A stretch of DNA of 64,000 bases from Epinephelus fuscoguttatus (GCF_011397635.1 NC_064753.1:39351822-39415821); one strand, 5' to 3'; positions 1 to 21,820 are shown, counted from the stretch's first letter. The notes: a model not told the origin generated them from the sequence alone. A program made the numbers and translations.

Positions 1-3000
1 AGGCCAGAGCCAAACCCCAAACAAGTCCTCTTTTATCTGAAGGAAACATCTCAATAAAAAGAATCACTTATATAACTACAGGGAAACACATTGTATTGTC
101 AACACTTATTCTTCACCTATTATTACAACATCAAGGCATTATTTTCTTATATCCTGTCCTGATGCAGAGTTATTCTGACACTTGAAAGATTTCTCTTGCT
201 TCCTATAAGTCTGCGTTGACAGTGCAGCTGCTGTTTTGATTTTACACAGTTTATAAGCACACCTGCCTGAATTCTGCATCTAAAAAACCTGGTTGCTGCC
301 CAGGAAAGCTGCCAAATTGCTCCAAACTCCAGCAGAGGAAAACCTTCACTCTAATCAAGTCTGTTCAGGTTTTTTCCCTTAATTTTCAGGCAGCTGCTGG
401 TGGGAGATGAGTTAATTAGAACTGACAACTAAGTAACATTATGAGAAAGATTTAATGCAAAATCTACCCGTGTGTGAGCACTTTAGTTCGGGGTTACCAC
501 AGGCATAAAGTGCTGCCATGTGGAGAAAAGTGAAAGAGTGTGATTATTTCTGCAGCAACTGTTCCTCCCTGCCATCACTGTGCCATGACAATAATGTCTT
601 CGTTTAACGTGTCTTGTTATATCATTAAATAATGCATTTTTAAAGAGGTCTAAAGGTTTTGTGATCATGTAATAGCGAAGGAAGAAGGTGATGAATTGCT
701 CTCAACAGTGAAATAAAAATAGAACTGAATTTATTCATTATCTTCACACATGCTTGAGTTTGTACAATCAGCAGCTTGTATTGTAGGTTTTGCTCCTTTA
801 ATCCACAATATTAAACATTAAATAGATATTATTCACCTTCATCATTTTGCCTGTTGATGCCATCTCTGCTTTACAAATACTGCCCTCTTGTGGTACATTA
901 ACTCTCTCACAAGCACATTTTCAATAAGCCTTCAGTATTATTTTTTTTATAGATTTAGATAATGCTTCATTTCTGTCATATATGACAACAATTACATTTA
1001 TACTTGTTTTGCCTTTATTATATTTATGTGTTAAAAAAAAGCCACTAATATAACACAACCACAGGGACTTAACATTTGCCAAACACTATAAGTTCCTGAT
1101 GCATTTTGTTAAACTCTGCAGCAGGTTTTGAAGTTGATCAACAGGTTGAAGAAATTTTTTAATCACCTCAAATTTCTTTTATGACAAGAGATTAAAAGCC
1201 CTGCACACTCACACACAGGTGTTACTTATTCTGTGTGATGAGACACCTGAGCAGACATTTTGACTCAACACAGTGGGAAAAGAACAGATGTTACTAATAT
1301 CATTAATGATGACAGTGTTAGCTATCACCTTAAAGGCATGGTCACACGTGTGAATGCAGGCGAGCGACAATCACTTGCAGAGACGATATTCATGCTGAAT
1401 TTGGGCAGTGCAGGGTGTGATGCACACAGAAAGCCAGTTTGCAAGCTCATGTTAGCTAGCTTACTGATGAATATCACAAAATCTGATGTCATTGGTACAT
1501 TTTACATTTTCTTACATTACATGCCCATCTCCTGACTCACTGCCAGCCAGGCAGCATCTCTAATGTGGGAAGTTTTTAGTTTTCATGGCCATTACCATAC
1601 AATATTGGCTGGTTTAACTCCACATGATGTAGAGATACAAATTTGCTTGCCATTGGAAAGAAATGTTTTATTCGGCCCTCTGTTGGAGTTGAACAGAAGC
1701 GAACGTAAAGCGAAGTAAACTCATTGAGAGCAAAGTGTCTTTTGGCATTAGAGACCTGAGTATAAGGCTGAGTTCGACTCAAGCTCCCCCATACCCAAAA
1801 AAATATCTTTAAAAAAAAGACCTGAGTACAGCAGATAAAATGGAAAAAAACATAGCCAGATAATTACAGGCATAGAGACAATTACATACATCACTGATGA
1901 GACTCAATCATTTACACACACCTGTGCTTTTCTTACTGTGACACATAGCTTACCTATTAGGTGATCACAAGAATGAGACACAGCTGGAGGAGGAGGACAT
2001 GGGCAAAAGGAGGAAAATGGGGATTGGCTAACAACACAGATGTGGAGGGGAACACTAGGGTGGAGCAGACAAGACTAATACAGAACAGGTGTGAAGGGAA
2101 GACTGGGAACAGGGAGGGACTAACGAGACTGGTTTAAAACAGGTGTGACAGAAAACAGGCGAGAAAACACACAAGGACAGGAAGTAAAATCAGACACGAC
2201 ACGAGGAGAGAATCTACAAAATAAAACAGGAAGTAGATTAAACATGAGTGACTAACATAAAGCAAGGAAGAACACAAACAGAGAAACCCAAAACAAAGTC
2301 CACATGATACCAGAATATAAACAAAAACCCGGGATCATGACACTGAAGTGAAATCACACGTCATCAAACTTAATACATCAATGAAAATAAAAAAATGTGC
2401 AACAGGAGAGAGATGTCGATCAAACTCAGCCTGTATGTGCCCAAACAGTACTGGGCTGCGTTCAGCCTTGACAAAACATTGCAAAATGTGTAATTAAATG
2501 GAAAAGATGGTGTGTTGAACGCCCTGTTGTGTTACGCAAGCGCGCTGCCTTTTAATACCGCAGGTTTTAATTCCATTCATTTAAAATAGGCTTTATTAAT
2601 ATGGTAAACATGTTACATTGCCAAAGCAAGTTTGAAAAGTATGAACAATGAGTAATTGTTTTTTGTACACGTTGCTACTCATTGGGTCACACCTCTTGAC
2701 ACACCCATCAAACCAGAGAAAACGTACCTTAAAGCCTGTGACACGCCACTTTGAGGAAACATGTCGCTCAACCCAGAAACGGTGCACACTGTTTTCAGAT
2801 TTAAAACGCCTGTTGGGGTGTACAGGGCCTTTAAATAAAAACTAACTAACAGAAAATGAAAACAGCAGTTTTACACTTAAATAACCACTGGGCCCTATAT
2901 TCCATCTGTGAGGGCTGTGCTCTGAGGTTTGTGGGTGAAAGACAACAAGGCTGTGTTCTGCATCACATCCTTTATCTTGATACTGTTAGCAGGTACTGCA

Positions 3001-3329
3001 GCTGCTCTCACAAAACATGTACTGTTAAATGCAGTTTGCACACAGTCTACTTTGTAATAACATCGCACCCTGAATTTTGTCCTTCTTGGTTATAGACCTG
3101 TTACCTTGGAGATTAAACATAATGCCCATCGCTGAGCTTCCCAGAGACAGAAGTCAACTCCAGGAGCTTTGTTGCTGTTACTTTGCAAAGTATGTATTTT
3201 TAAATTATAACTGCATACACTGTAGATTCTAACATATATTCACAACAGTAAAGTGACATATATTCATCTCTCTGTCATTGTTAATTTCGTTTTTTTTGGT
3301 TGTCAATATTCCTCTCTAAACTCCGTAGC

Positions 3330-3910
3330 TCGGCTATGAACCAGAACCTAGCTGCTCTGCACTGACTTCCTGTTACATTTAAAATTGTTCTTAAGCTCCT
3401 CCTCCTTGTATACAAAGCCCTTCATGGGCTGGGACTGAGCTACATTGCTAACTCCCTTGTTAACTATTTGCCTCCAAGAACACTGCGATCATTTGCTGCT
3501 GGTTTATTGGAGGTTCCGAAACAGCCTTTGTCAGTGACGCCCCAATACCTATAGATATCAGGGAAGCTAGCTCGCTGAATATTTTTAAAGAAAGCTAAAA
3601 ACGTATCTGTTCACTTTAGACTTTAATTAGCTCTGACTTTCCTGATACAGGTCTGAAACGCTTTCTTTTTACATTTTTACTCTCTATTTACGCTTCACGT
3701 TGCTGCAACTCTTTTAAAATCTTACTTGATTTTACGATTTTTAGTTTTACAACTCTATGACTTTATGAATCAGATCTGTTTCATGTTCATTCTGTCTTTT
3801 TTCATGTGAAGCCCTCATTGCTTATACTGGCCTTATTGTGAAACACTTTTGCTGCATTTCTTGTATGAAATGTGCTATATAAATAAGGTTATTATTATTA
3901 GGATTATTAT
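3330..3910 (+). pseudogene. LINE (L2-like) ORF2 3'-end relic
   Basis: Translating from 3357 gives a degenerate C-terminal reverse-transcriptase-type tail (LLLLVYKALHGLGLSYI, then PPRTLRSFAAGLLEVP). An internal loss follows, then an AT-rich 3' end with GTGCTATATAAATAAG. Stops and gaps show it is dead. Confidence 0.7.
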
Positions 3911-3944
3911 TACAGTTATTACTGTTCAATGGGTCATCAGTCAC

Positions 3945-4146
3945 TTGAATGTGCTGTCATCCATCATTGCGACTTCTGTCAGCTGTCAATAAGCTGTCAT
4001 GTTTGAGGCTCAGTCAATGTGACAGAGTGTCCACTGTGCAGAGGATTGTGGGTCAGAACAGCCAGATGAGCATGCTGGCTTACATAGACAGAAACAAGAA
4101 CAAACAGAACATCCTGGTATTTTTGGCACACTGCATTTGACATTCA
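3945..4146 (+). repeat. dispersed repeat, copy 1
   Basis: Matches the complement of 39514-39735: CTTCTGTCAGCTGTCAAT, GAGGATTGTGGGTCAGAACAG and AACATCCTGGTATTTTTGGC occur in the same order in both. I cannot assign a class. Confidence 0.75.
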
Positions 4147-4374
4147 TTGCATTTTCACAAACTAAACATTTTTTTGGCATGCTTAACAGTATAGTAGTAT
4201 GGGGCCTGGAACACAGTCATGTCTATATAGCTCTGCATCATAATGGTGCACGTCTGGTGCAAAACTGCTTTTCATCTTTGTCAGATAAAGGTTGCACTTG
4301 TCACACAGTGGTGGTTTAAACTGCAAAAAAAATGTAAACACTTTTGAGACTTTTGAATAGTCGCAATAGATATA

Positions 4375-4532
4375 TTAGGTGGTGGTGTGTAATGGTGTGG
4401 GGGATATTTTCTTGACCAAAATCTCTGAGGAATGTTTTCAGCACATTGTTGAATCAAGAATTAAAGTAGTTCTGAAGGCAAAAGGGGTCCAACCTGGTGC
4501 AAGCAAGGTGTACCTAATAAAGTGGCTGCTGA

Positions 4533-4535
<3 letters not shown>
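4375..4535 (+). pseudogene. internally deleted Tc1-like transposon 3' end
   Basis: ATGGTGTGGGGGATATTTTC is joined directly to ACCAAAATCTCTGAGGAATG, parts that lie several hundred bases apart in intact fish copies (from memory). The 3' end reads AAGGTGTACCTAATAAAGTG. The peptide fragment ISEECFQHIVES..IKVVLKAKG is the transposase C-terminus. Confidence 0.7.

Positions 4536-4576
<41 letters not shown>
4536..4576. repeat. (TA)n microsatellite
   Basis: Uninterrupted TA repeat of about 41 nt starting at the end of the Tc1-like relic. Confidence 0.95.
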
Positions 4577-4579
<3 letters not shown>

Positions 4580-5112
4580 GGTATACACACACTCGCTCTC
4601 AAACCTCTATATTAATGCGTAAAACATGCACACAGTCTAATCTGTTGTCCTAAGTCTGTTTTATCTATCCATTGACTTGTAAGAGCTCATCCGACTGAAT
4701 CTGTTTTATTGAAAACAACAACCCTTATGAATTCACAAAAGAAATAGAGACGTAATGTATATTATTCATTTAAATCACTCAGTACTGCCAATATAGTTAT
4801 CTTATATTTCACTGGGTAGCACACATTCATTAAAGAAGTATCCGATGCCCAGTGATCGAATTGTTAATTTTTAACAAGGGGGATGCAATGTAGCTTTGAT
4901 TTTTTTGCGTGCACACATAATCAAATATGACACCACACATGTGCAAGATTAATCAAGATAAAGAAAAATGGCATGACCTATACCTGCTGCCTTTAAAAAA
5001 CACAAATAATGCAGTAGGGCTGTACCCAAATACTCGGATAGACGAATATTCATTTCTATGGGTAGGTATTCGTTATGAAAATTTGGTATTCGATATTTGT
5101 TTTTTTATTTAC

Positions 5113-5133
5113 TTTTTTTTTTTTTTTTTTTTT
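5113..5133. repeat. poly(T) tract
   Basis: A 21-nt T run in a longer T-rich stretch. Confidence 0.85.
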
Positions 5134-6921
5134 ACTTTTTTTTGGTGCTAAATGTTGTCTTTTTGTTGTTGGTAAACATAGGCTATCAATGAAAATCAAA
5201 ACTTTTAAATTGCATTGTTAAAAATGTGAAAATATAGTATAGCCTACCTGGCTGTGGATCAATGCCAAGTTTTCCCACTTTATCACTATTCCCTCTAACT
5301 TGTAGCTGTTTTTTCGTTATCTTTTGAACTTAATATGAGTTATGGAACCGTTTTTGTCAACGTTTGTTTCCCCTGTTTTGTACAATAAATTACTGTTTAA
5401 AGTTTCAACAAGTTTCTTTTGGAGTGCGTGACACAGGTGTGTTTTGAAAACGACTGCGGACTGTCACCAGCTCAACGCATCAGTACCTTCGGATGCCATG
5501 ACAGTAATAGCCAGTAATGTCAAAATATCATTTACAGACCGATTTAACAGACGATCACTGATGCCCGACCTGCAGGTCCATTTGCGGGTCCCGCTGGTTA
5601 GGGGTCGACCCGCGCATCACTACTCAGTTCAGTCTATAAAGGCTGTACACAACAGTAAGGCTATAGACATTATATTCTATTCAGGCCGGCAGAACCAGCA
5701 GCACATCGGCTCTACAGTACACGGCACTGCTGATTAACCATTTTATTGCAGCACAGAGTGTCAGCCAGCAACCAATTACTTGCAGAGGCTTCCTACAACT
5801 TGTTTCAACGGTTCTGATTTAATCAGAAGACAAATTAAACAGGATGACTAGCCAATGTGAAAATCAAAATAAAGCATAGAATAATGTACTGAAGGAGACT
5901 GTTGTGCCATCACATTTTTTGTGGTGTGAGAGCAAAGATCCGGTCGCCGCTGTGCAAAACTCCGCAATACAATTAGGTCCGAAAAAACCCTCTCCTGTGA
6001 AGACCCTGCATGATCATCCATGCTGACCTCTGGTCCACTGTCTCCTCCCTGACCCTGCTCTTTCTATTGTGGCAATAAAGATTAAACAAATGTGTGCAAA
6101 GCAATAGTGAGCACAAGTTCTTATTAAGGAGGAGTGGGTTTTTTCCGAGCATGAAACTAGCTAGCAAGCGATTTAACATAGGTAACAATAACATTAGTGT
6201 TCTTATTAACTACCTTAACTTGATATATTGGCATCTATTAATTAGTCATAAATTAGCTAACATTATCTACATGCAACAGCATTATTCAACTTAAACGGTT
6301 TGTTTGGAACAAACTGTGCAAGGTTTTTTGCTTCTTGCTGGCTGGTTTGCTGAACATAGTTAACACAGAGGTACTGCCCAGAGGCACACCTCTCGTCTGA
6401 GTGTGGTTGATAACAACATGACAGCGTGTGTCTGCCACCTGGCACCCGTACTCCTGGTGCATTTAAAAACTTGGAAAAACACTTTACCACATGTTAAAAA
6501 CGAATTGAACAATTTTAATGGCTGTAAAAAGTGCGGGGGACGGAGGGCACAGATATGGGAAGTGCGGGGGACATGTCCCCTGTGTCCCCCCTTCAAATTA
6601 CGTCTGTGCTTGCACAGACAGATTCTAGATTAACAAGGGGAATGCTTTTTGGTCAATTTTCTAACAAAGGGGATGACATCCCCCCTCACCCCCCCTCAAT
6701 TCGACCACTGCCGATGCCTCAGTAAGATCCAAGAAAAATTATTTTCCTTGCTGGCATTTCTTAAAAATGCAAGTCTTGAGATTCTGTCATAACCAAGTTG
6801 TTTTGGTGGATGAAGATCTGAACTCAAAGTCTGACAGCAGAGAATCTTCAACAGAGAACGCCTGCACAGAAAATCAGAGGATCCTCCTCAAACAGAATTA
6901 TAGAAACATGTCTGCATAAAG

Positions 6922-6923
<2 letters not shown>

Positions 6924-6972
<49 letters not shown>
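6924..6972. repeat. (TG)n microsatellite
   Basis: Uninterrupted TG repeat of 49 nt. Confidence 0.97.
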
Positions 6973-6974
<2 letters not shown>

Positions 6975-7784
6975 GCGCTGCTTTAGTTTCTGCGCTCTCC
7001 AGCAGCAACAACTTGTGAGTTAAATACGTTTGGGATTATTTGGATTTGGATGAGACACGTATTTTGCAAACAATCTAAAAAACTAACAACTCTCCTGTGA
7101 CAATAAACAGCTTCAGGCATATTAAAGCCTTTTAAAAATTATTTCACAGATGCAATTTCTGACATGATAGGACACCAGAGGTAGTGATGAGTCAGCTGTT
7201 ATTACAAACAAAGCGTTTACATGAGTGGATTTCTGCTGTGTGTCCTGCAGTAATGAGGTTAAAGCAGCATTTCTAGTGTTCCAGTATTCAAGATAAGTTG
7301 CTTACTTTGAGCCAGACCACCCTAATATGTGTCCTAACGTGATTCCAGGCAGCGTGAGGAGGGTAGCAGTCTGCCAAATACACATACACATTATCTCATA
7401 TCACGTTTGTCTTTCTGGCAATTTAACCAAGATTCATACAAACAATCGTGTGTTTGTCATCCAGGGAAAGTGAACGAACTGCAGCCAGAAAACTCTGAAG
7501 CTCTCTGTGCCAAGTGAAAACAAGAAACTGATCTAAGAAGTTGTTTCTGAGACAAGTTGTTCAAACCATCTACTCATGAACTCCAAGGAAACACAATCAT
7601 CATGTCTCACAACATGTCCCTCTTCTTTTTAAAATGTCTGTGGTTCCTACAGTTTAAATTTACTGTACAGGTAACTTTTATTATCAGACACTTGGCCCCT
7701 GGGCACAGACATGTAAAAGGCCCCACCACCTCTCCTACATAGGAGCAAGACACACACACTTTATAGCTGTTTTCCCTTTTTTAT

Positions 7785-8520
7785 TGCTGTTATTTTTTGT
7801 CGTGGCTGTTTTGACCTTTTTGTGTCTTTATGTAGTCATTTTTCCTTTTTATGGTCATTTTGTACCTCCTTGTAGTAATTTGAGTGTCTTTTAAATTGCT
7901 TTGGGTCCATTTGTATTCATTTTATGTGTCACTGTGGGTGTTTTGTGCCTTTTTGTGGTCATTTTGTGTCTGTAGTAATTTTGAGGCTCTTTGTAAAGTG
8001 TTTCTGTATTAAATATTTTTGTCTGTGGTTGTTTTGACATTTTTTGTGGTCATCATGAGTCTCTTTGTAGCTCTTTTGTGTCTTTTTGTGGTCATCTTGT
8101 CTTTTTATGATCATTTTATATCTCCTTGTAGTAATTTTAGTGTCTTTTAAGTTTCTTTGGGTCCATTTGCATTCATTTTGTGTCTTTGTGGTGTTTTGTG
8201 TCTCTTTGTAGTAATTTTGAGGCTCGTAAGGTTTTTTGTATCAAATATTTTTGTCTGTGGTTGTTTTGACCTTTTTTTGTGGTCATCATAGTCATTTTTT
8301 GTCTTCTTATAGTAATTTTGAGGCCCATTGTAAACTTTTTTTTTGCATTAATAACTCTTTGTGGTTGTTTTGACCTCTTTTTGTGGTCATTCTGCATCTC
8401 ATTGTAGTTGTTTAGTATCTTTTTATGTTTAGTATCTTTTTATGTGTCTCTTTGCAGCTGTTCTGCATCTTTGCAGTTATTTTACGTTTCTTTGTCGTTA
8501 CACTGAGCTTCATCGTGGTC
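7785..8520. repeat. degenerate minisatellite
   Basis: About 25-30-bp units on the theme TTTTGTGTCTCTTTGTAGT and TTTTTGTGGTCATTTTGTG are repeated over 700 bp with heavy divergence. Both flanks carry a TTGGCCCCTGGGC motif (near 7690 and 8571), so the array may have grown inside an older repeat. Confidence 0.75.
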
Positions 8521-11500
8521 GGTAGATGTTTCTTTGAGTGACATTTTGCAGGTGAAGACCAGGAGGGACACTTTGGCCCCTGGGCCTGTGTCTGGTAGGC
8601 CTGTTCAGAAATCCATCCATGCTTAACATCTGTTATGGTGCTGCTTTGTAGCTCATTTGATCCTGGAGATATTATTGTACATCAGTTTATTAGTTAAGGA
8701 TCACCAACAAAAAAAATGTTTTTTCACATAGCCTACTGAACTCTTGAACTGGGGGTTGGGGGCTATGTGCTTAAAATGACACTTCCACTATGGATTAATA
8801 TGAAATCTGTAGTGGGATAATCTATTTCAAGTAAAACTCCAGCAATTAAAATGTCACTTAAGTAAAAATATGTAAGTATTATTAGCACCATGTGGCTGAC
8901 TTTCATCATCCAGAAAAATGACCTCTGTATACTACTGTTGTATCAGTACTGGTGCAATAATGTTGCATTTTACTCACCAATATGAACTACTGTAGATACT
9001 GTTGTGTATTCTATTTTCAAACAGTGCATCATACATTTTGCCTTGCATTTTAAATCTTAATCTGTAAAGTGACTAAAGCTGTCACACACACATTTTTTGT
9101 TTTTGCTCCCATTTTTTACAGGTTTAATTCAAATATCTTCCTGCACACTGAAGACTTTTTCTGGTACCAAGTGTTAAAAAGTTAGTGTTAGTGAGCACTT
9201 CTCCTCTTCCAAGATAATCCATAAACCTGACAGTTGTGGCAAGTCAAGATGCTGATTAAACAGTATGATTACAACACAGGTGCGTGCTGGAATGGTCACA
9301 ATAAAAGGCCGCTCTTAAATGGGCATTTTTAACTTGAAAAAATACATTTATAGGGAATTCACATGACGAAGCGCTAGAGAAAGAATCAGTTAGGATCTGA
9401 TGTGCCTTGTTCAGTGTGACATGGAAAAGGGTAAGCGCTCACTTACACGGATTTTAACAAATTTGCAACCAAAATTTGAGAGAAAAAAAGTATTTTGTGT
9501 GCATAAGAAAAGTCTTCGATCTTTAACTTAAACCTGTGCTGCTTTTAAATTTTAAGTTTAAATCAGCATAAAATTGAAGCACTCAACAGTATGTGACAAA
9601 ATCTTGTATTCCACTATTGTATTCTGTATTCTGGAGTAAAGAGCCAACACAATAAAAAATCTAACTGTTTAAACACTTTGAGACTGCTCTATGGGTGTTT
9701 TAAGGGATTTAAGAGTTACCCACGGAGCTATGTTTTGTCCTTATAACAACACGGGGGGTTTAATCTCGTGTCAGGGGCCTCCTCTATTGTGAGTTGAACT
9801 TGCGCCTCCTTCACAAACACAATGGGCCACTACAGGATTCTTTTAACTGACAAAACGGAAAACATAGATGGTAAATGCAGACGATGACAGCAGGGGCTCG
9901 AGTGGGGTCAAAACAGTCACAGACTGTTCATTAAACTGAATGATATTTAATTCTCAAACGTGGGCAATTGAGAATATTTAACCCTCCTTCTAGTAAAGTC
10001 GAATTTAAACAGGATATCACTTGTAAGGATGAATTTAGTTAACTTCCTACATGGCCTGTGAGGCTCCTGATATCTGCAGTAGCCTGTGAGATTTTTGCTG
10101 GACTACAGATTGTTATTGGCTCCACTATATCAACCTTCCCAAAGAAAAGTAATAGCACGCAGCAGATAGAACAATCAAAGAGAAGGATTAGGTTAACACT
10201 GAGCTAAAAGCTTTTTCCTCACAGCGACACAGTCCTGCCTCTTGATAACCACTGACATGTATCTATTTGGCAGACAGATGCTCCATTCAGGCTGATATAT
10301 GACATTATTTTATCTTCTCATTAGGTTTTAATTTGCTAAAACGCAGCTTGTGGCTTCATTAGACCAGTTTCTGTTCATCACAAGTGTTTTGTGCTTGGAA
10401 TGAGATCAGAGCCTCATCTCAGTAACTTTAATACATGTCGTCTTTTAAAACCTGAATCAGGAGTTAAAGTGAAAATGGACATTTCAGCACTCACACTGCC
10501 GATGGTCACTGGCTCCAGAGTTGTGTCTCTGCCTCCCTCTTGTGGATTAACTGTTTACAGCCTCAGCCTGAGCTCTGCCTCCTGCGAACACTGGAGAGAG
10601 GACGCTCATAGTGTTTATTGTAGGAGGAGGCCGCTCAGTGGAGGGCTGAGCGCCTACATGTGATGCTCCTGAGTCATGAAAAATGTTAATTTACTGAGTT
10701 TTGGAGTGTTTGACTGTATATCATAGAAAAGCTTTATATTTAGCATCCAAATAAATCAAACTGCATAACAGTTAATCATATATGCTTTGGAAAAAATGTA
10801 ACTTTTTTACAAGAAACTGTAGATTTATTATCAAAATTGAATATTTATTTTGATTTCCCTTGTTTGCCCTATCACGCTGTCACTTTACCTTTATATAGTT
10901 TTACTGTTTTACTGTTTACATCTCTGTGTATATATTTTTAATGCATACATATTTACTACATCCCTGTTTACATAATAGTTTATTCATTCTGCAAGTACTG
11001 TACACCATCTACCACATATGATTTTATATTTTATATGCTTTGTTAACATTATTAGTTATGTACAGGGGCAAAAGATGTTTGATTTTATCTTAGAGGATGA
11101 TGCCCATGGAAAGAAATTTCATTTTAAGGAACAGTATGTACAGACGATTTCAATGCAGATGTGTACTTCGGTGGTCGGTGTCAAAGTGTTGAATTCTCTA
11201 CTGATTGATTTAACAGTTAATATTATATAAAATAAAATAATACAACATAATTTAACATAATATTATATAATATCATATAAATATTTTTTAGTTTAAACAA
11301 ATGTATATCTGTCCCCTTAGTAGAATATGAATTATAGTCTATGGTGCTTGATTGTTCTTCTTTTTTTTTAAGTTACTGTAAGTATTGGTTGTTATGTAAA
11401 GCTATAATTGACAGATTATCTATTTCTTTTTTTGTGTGTGTTTTGAGAAAGGGGCAGGCATAATAGTTTTTTGTCTCCCTGTTCATTTTAGGCCATGAAA

Positions 11501-11597
11501 TGTGTATTAATATTATTTTGATTATGAATCTGATTGTTTTGCATGTATAAATATAAATTAATAGCATAAATAAAATAAAATAATGAATAAAAAATAA

Positions 11598-11601
<4 letters not shown>

Positions 11602-11630
<29 letters not shown>
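11602..11630. repeat. (AT)n microsatellite
   Basis: Uninterrupted AT repeat of 29 nt in very AT-rich DNA. Confidence 0.95.
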
Positions 11631-11633
<3 letters not shown>

Positions 11634-12540
11634 TATAATAAATAAATACTAATATAATAAAATAAATTAAAAATGATTTATGTTGTCCCTACGTATTAAC
11701 TTCTGCACTATTTTGTGTCTTGGATTCAAATTTGTCACTTGTATGATTTTTTTCTATACATATTTAATGAGAAATAAATAATTGCCAATAACTGCTTCTC
11801 TGTAGTTGTTGTGCATATGACAATAAATACCTCAAAATTTGAACTATATACTGATACTTTTGGTGGAGATCAGTCTGATGGATTACAAATAAATAACACT
11901 GTTATGTCCCATTTATATATGTAATACCTTCAACAATTAAATCTATATGTCACAACTTTCATTTTAATAAAGCAGAAGTTCAACTGTTTTTTATGTTATG
12001 AAGATTTTGGGCGAGCCAAATCACTCTGGAATTAAGGTGCATCTTTCCTGAGTAACTCAACTCTAAATCAACTTTTATGGAGTTAGTAAATTAAATATTA
12101 TATCCAAAATGATAATTTATTATAGCCTATATAATTCTAAATTCACCACAAAAAAAGAGAAAACAAGGAAATGTGTATTTTGTGTATTGTTTTTCTTGTG
12201 TCATTCTTCTGTTTTGAACACCTGTTTGTGTTACATACTATTTATTGAGTTAACAGTATGTAACACACACTTGATTCCTTTTTTTCTGAATCTGTGTTTT
12301 TGTTTTTCTCCTGTAGATATTGGGGCAACTGTGTTATGTGTGTGTAGTTTTATTTGCAGAATAAAAATCTATCTAAATCCAGGGGTTGTGTGTGATGTGC
12401 AGCTTTACACACAGCTCACAGTGTGGCTGAGCTGTCACAGTGACACACTCAGTGACAAACATGTGGCATCCCTTCCCCATGGCATGTACTCAGTGCATCA
12501 CATTAGCCATGTAAACTTAAGTTAACAAAACAACCAAACT

Positions 12541-12782
12541 TCGACAACAAAACCCCACCCAGTCTGATCGCGGCCTCCTCATTGGCCCAAGTGTCTGTAA
12601 ATCCGTTCCCTCTTTATTTGCCTCGTGCCATTGGTCGGCGGTGACGACAATCCCGAGACGTGCTCCCGCCCACCGAGCGGATCAAGTTTGAATGAACAAC
12701 AGCAGTCTGTTCTGGAGGTGGTAGTTGCATTTGCAGTAATTATTAAAAGTGTGTATCATATCTCGGGGTGCGCGGATCCAGG
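12541..12782 (+). promoter_or_regulatory. anp32a: anp32a promoter and 5' leader
   Basis: A GC-rich stretch just upstream of the first coding exon. It has two inverted CCAAT boxes (ATTGG at 12581-12585 and 12630-12634, about 49 bp apart), a GTGACG half-CRE near 12641 and a GC-rich CCCGCCC near 12667. No TATA box is seen at the usual distance. The start of transcription probably lies near 12670-12700 (inference). Confidence 0.65.
12692..12724 (+). other. possible upstream ORF in the anp32a leader
   Basis: An ATG about 90 nt before the main start opens a 10-codon frame (MNNSSLFWRW) closed by TAG. It matters only if transcription starts upstream of 12692. Confidence 0.4.
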
Positions 12783-20622
<7,840 letters not shown>

Positions 20623-21820
20623 GAGTCCTTATGAAGCTAAGTTGTGAACTGTTTTAAACTTGTATCTCCCAGTCACTTCCCAGCAACCCCATGTATTTTT
20701 CCCCCCAGTTTCATATTGCAGTAGGAGTGGTTTTTGTTATTGGCCAGTCAGGTAGACGGGGTTGTCTGGAGAAATAAGTTAAATTTATGTACCTTTGATG
20801 CTCCCGTGTTCCAGTCTTTACAGTCCACTTTTAACTGCTACGTGGACGCCAATTTTGTAATATCGAATAATAGCAAAGATAAACCTTTTTAAGAAATGTT
20901 TTTCTTTTCTCACCGTTTGTGTAAGACCAGTTTCTGATGACTTATGTATTTTAAGACCCCCCCTTCAAAAGAAAAAACAAAATGAAACAAAAAAAGAGTG
21001 CATGTCTAACACATTTTAAAGTCAACTACTGGATTTCATGTATGGCTGTCCTCTCCTCGTCTTAAACTTATTTTTGCATCGTACTTTTCTTTTTATTTTT
21101 TAATGTAAGTTATGTATTTGTAGTGTCACCAGTATGCCAATACTCTCTGCTGTCCTGGTGTGAAACTTCTGTCTGAACATGCACAGTGTGACCCTCACAG
21201 GGCATATTTTTAAATCATAGCAAAAAAATGTCTGCCCTTGTCAAAGCTGCTCCTCCTCCTTAAACCCTCAGCTTTGATAGTTCGGAAATTACGTGTTCTT
21301 GTAAATAATGACCAAATCTATTTTTTTGTATTCTCTTTGATGATGGCAGACATTGAACAGACATCTGAGGTGAAACTATGAATTGTAATAAGATATTAAA
21401 TATGTATGCTGCTTTATCTAAAATACGCAGTGTGAAATTTCTTGGATTTGAACATAACTTTGTATGCATAATCTTTCCATAAAGAGAAATGTTCAACATC
21501 AGATCTCATTATCGCTTTTCTCCATGTTCTTTTCTGTGACACACAGGTGGCAATGTTTGAATTTGTGGTGGTAGTGTAGAGAAGTGCTTGATATAACTGG
21601 AGGTTACAACCGCAACTTATGTGCATTGAAAATTTATTGTTTCAAAGTGTAAACTCTGGAAAACGGTCAGTCATTTGGACTTTGTTTTTCACTATTATAA
21701 GTAATGGTCAAATTGGCCTACCTCAGTGATTTTTCACTCTATGTTAAATCCACTGTCATCAGCCAAATTGTTTCTTTCTCCCTCCCATTCACTTCAATAA
21801 ATCCCTTTTATATATGTTTT
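20623..21820 (+). other. anp32a: anp32a 3' UTR (end approximate)
   Basis: T-rich non-coding sequence after the stop. Candidate poly(A) signals are ATTAAA at 21395-21400 and AATAAA at 21796-21801, the latter followed by a GT-rich stretch. Which one is used, or whether both are, cannot be told from sequence. Confidence 0.6.

Larger units (their letters stand above)
1..12540. other. intergenic DNA upstream of anp32a, repeats only
   Basis: I recognised no coding exon on either strand. The stretch is AT-rich. It holds an L2-like LINE relic, a dispersed repeat, an internally deleted Tc1-like copy, several microsatellites and a long degenerate minisatellite, listed separately. The purine-rich 1960-2345 and the segment 4980-6720 also look like old transposon-derived repeats, but I could not define their ends. 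Confidence 0.6.

Noticed and set aside
12109..12525. 138-codon frame upstream of anp32a
   Set aside because: Low-complexity Phe/Leu/Cys-rich peptide from T-rich DNA, with no family resemblance.
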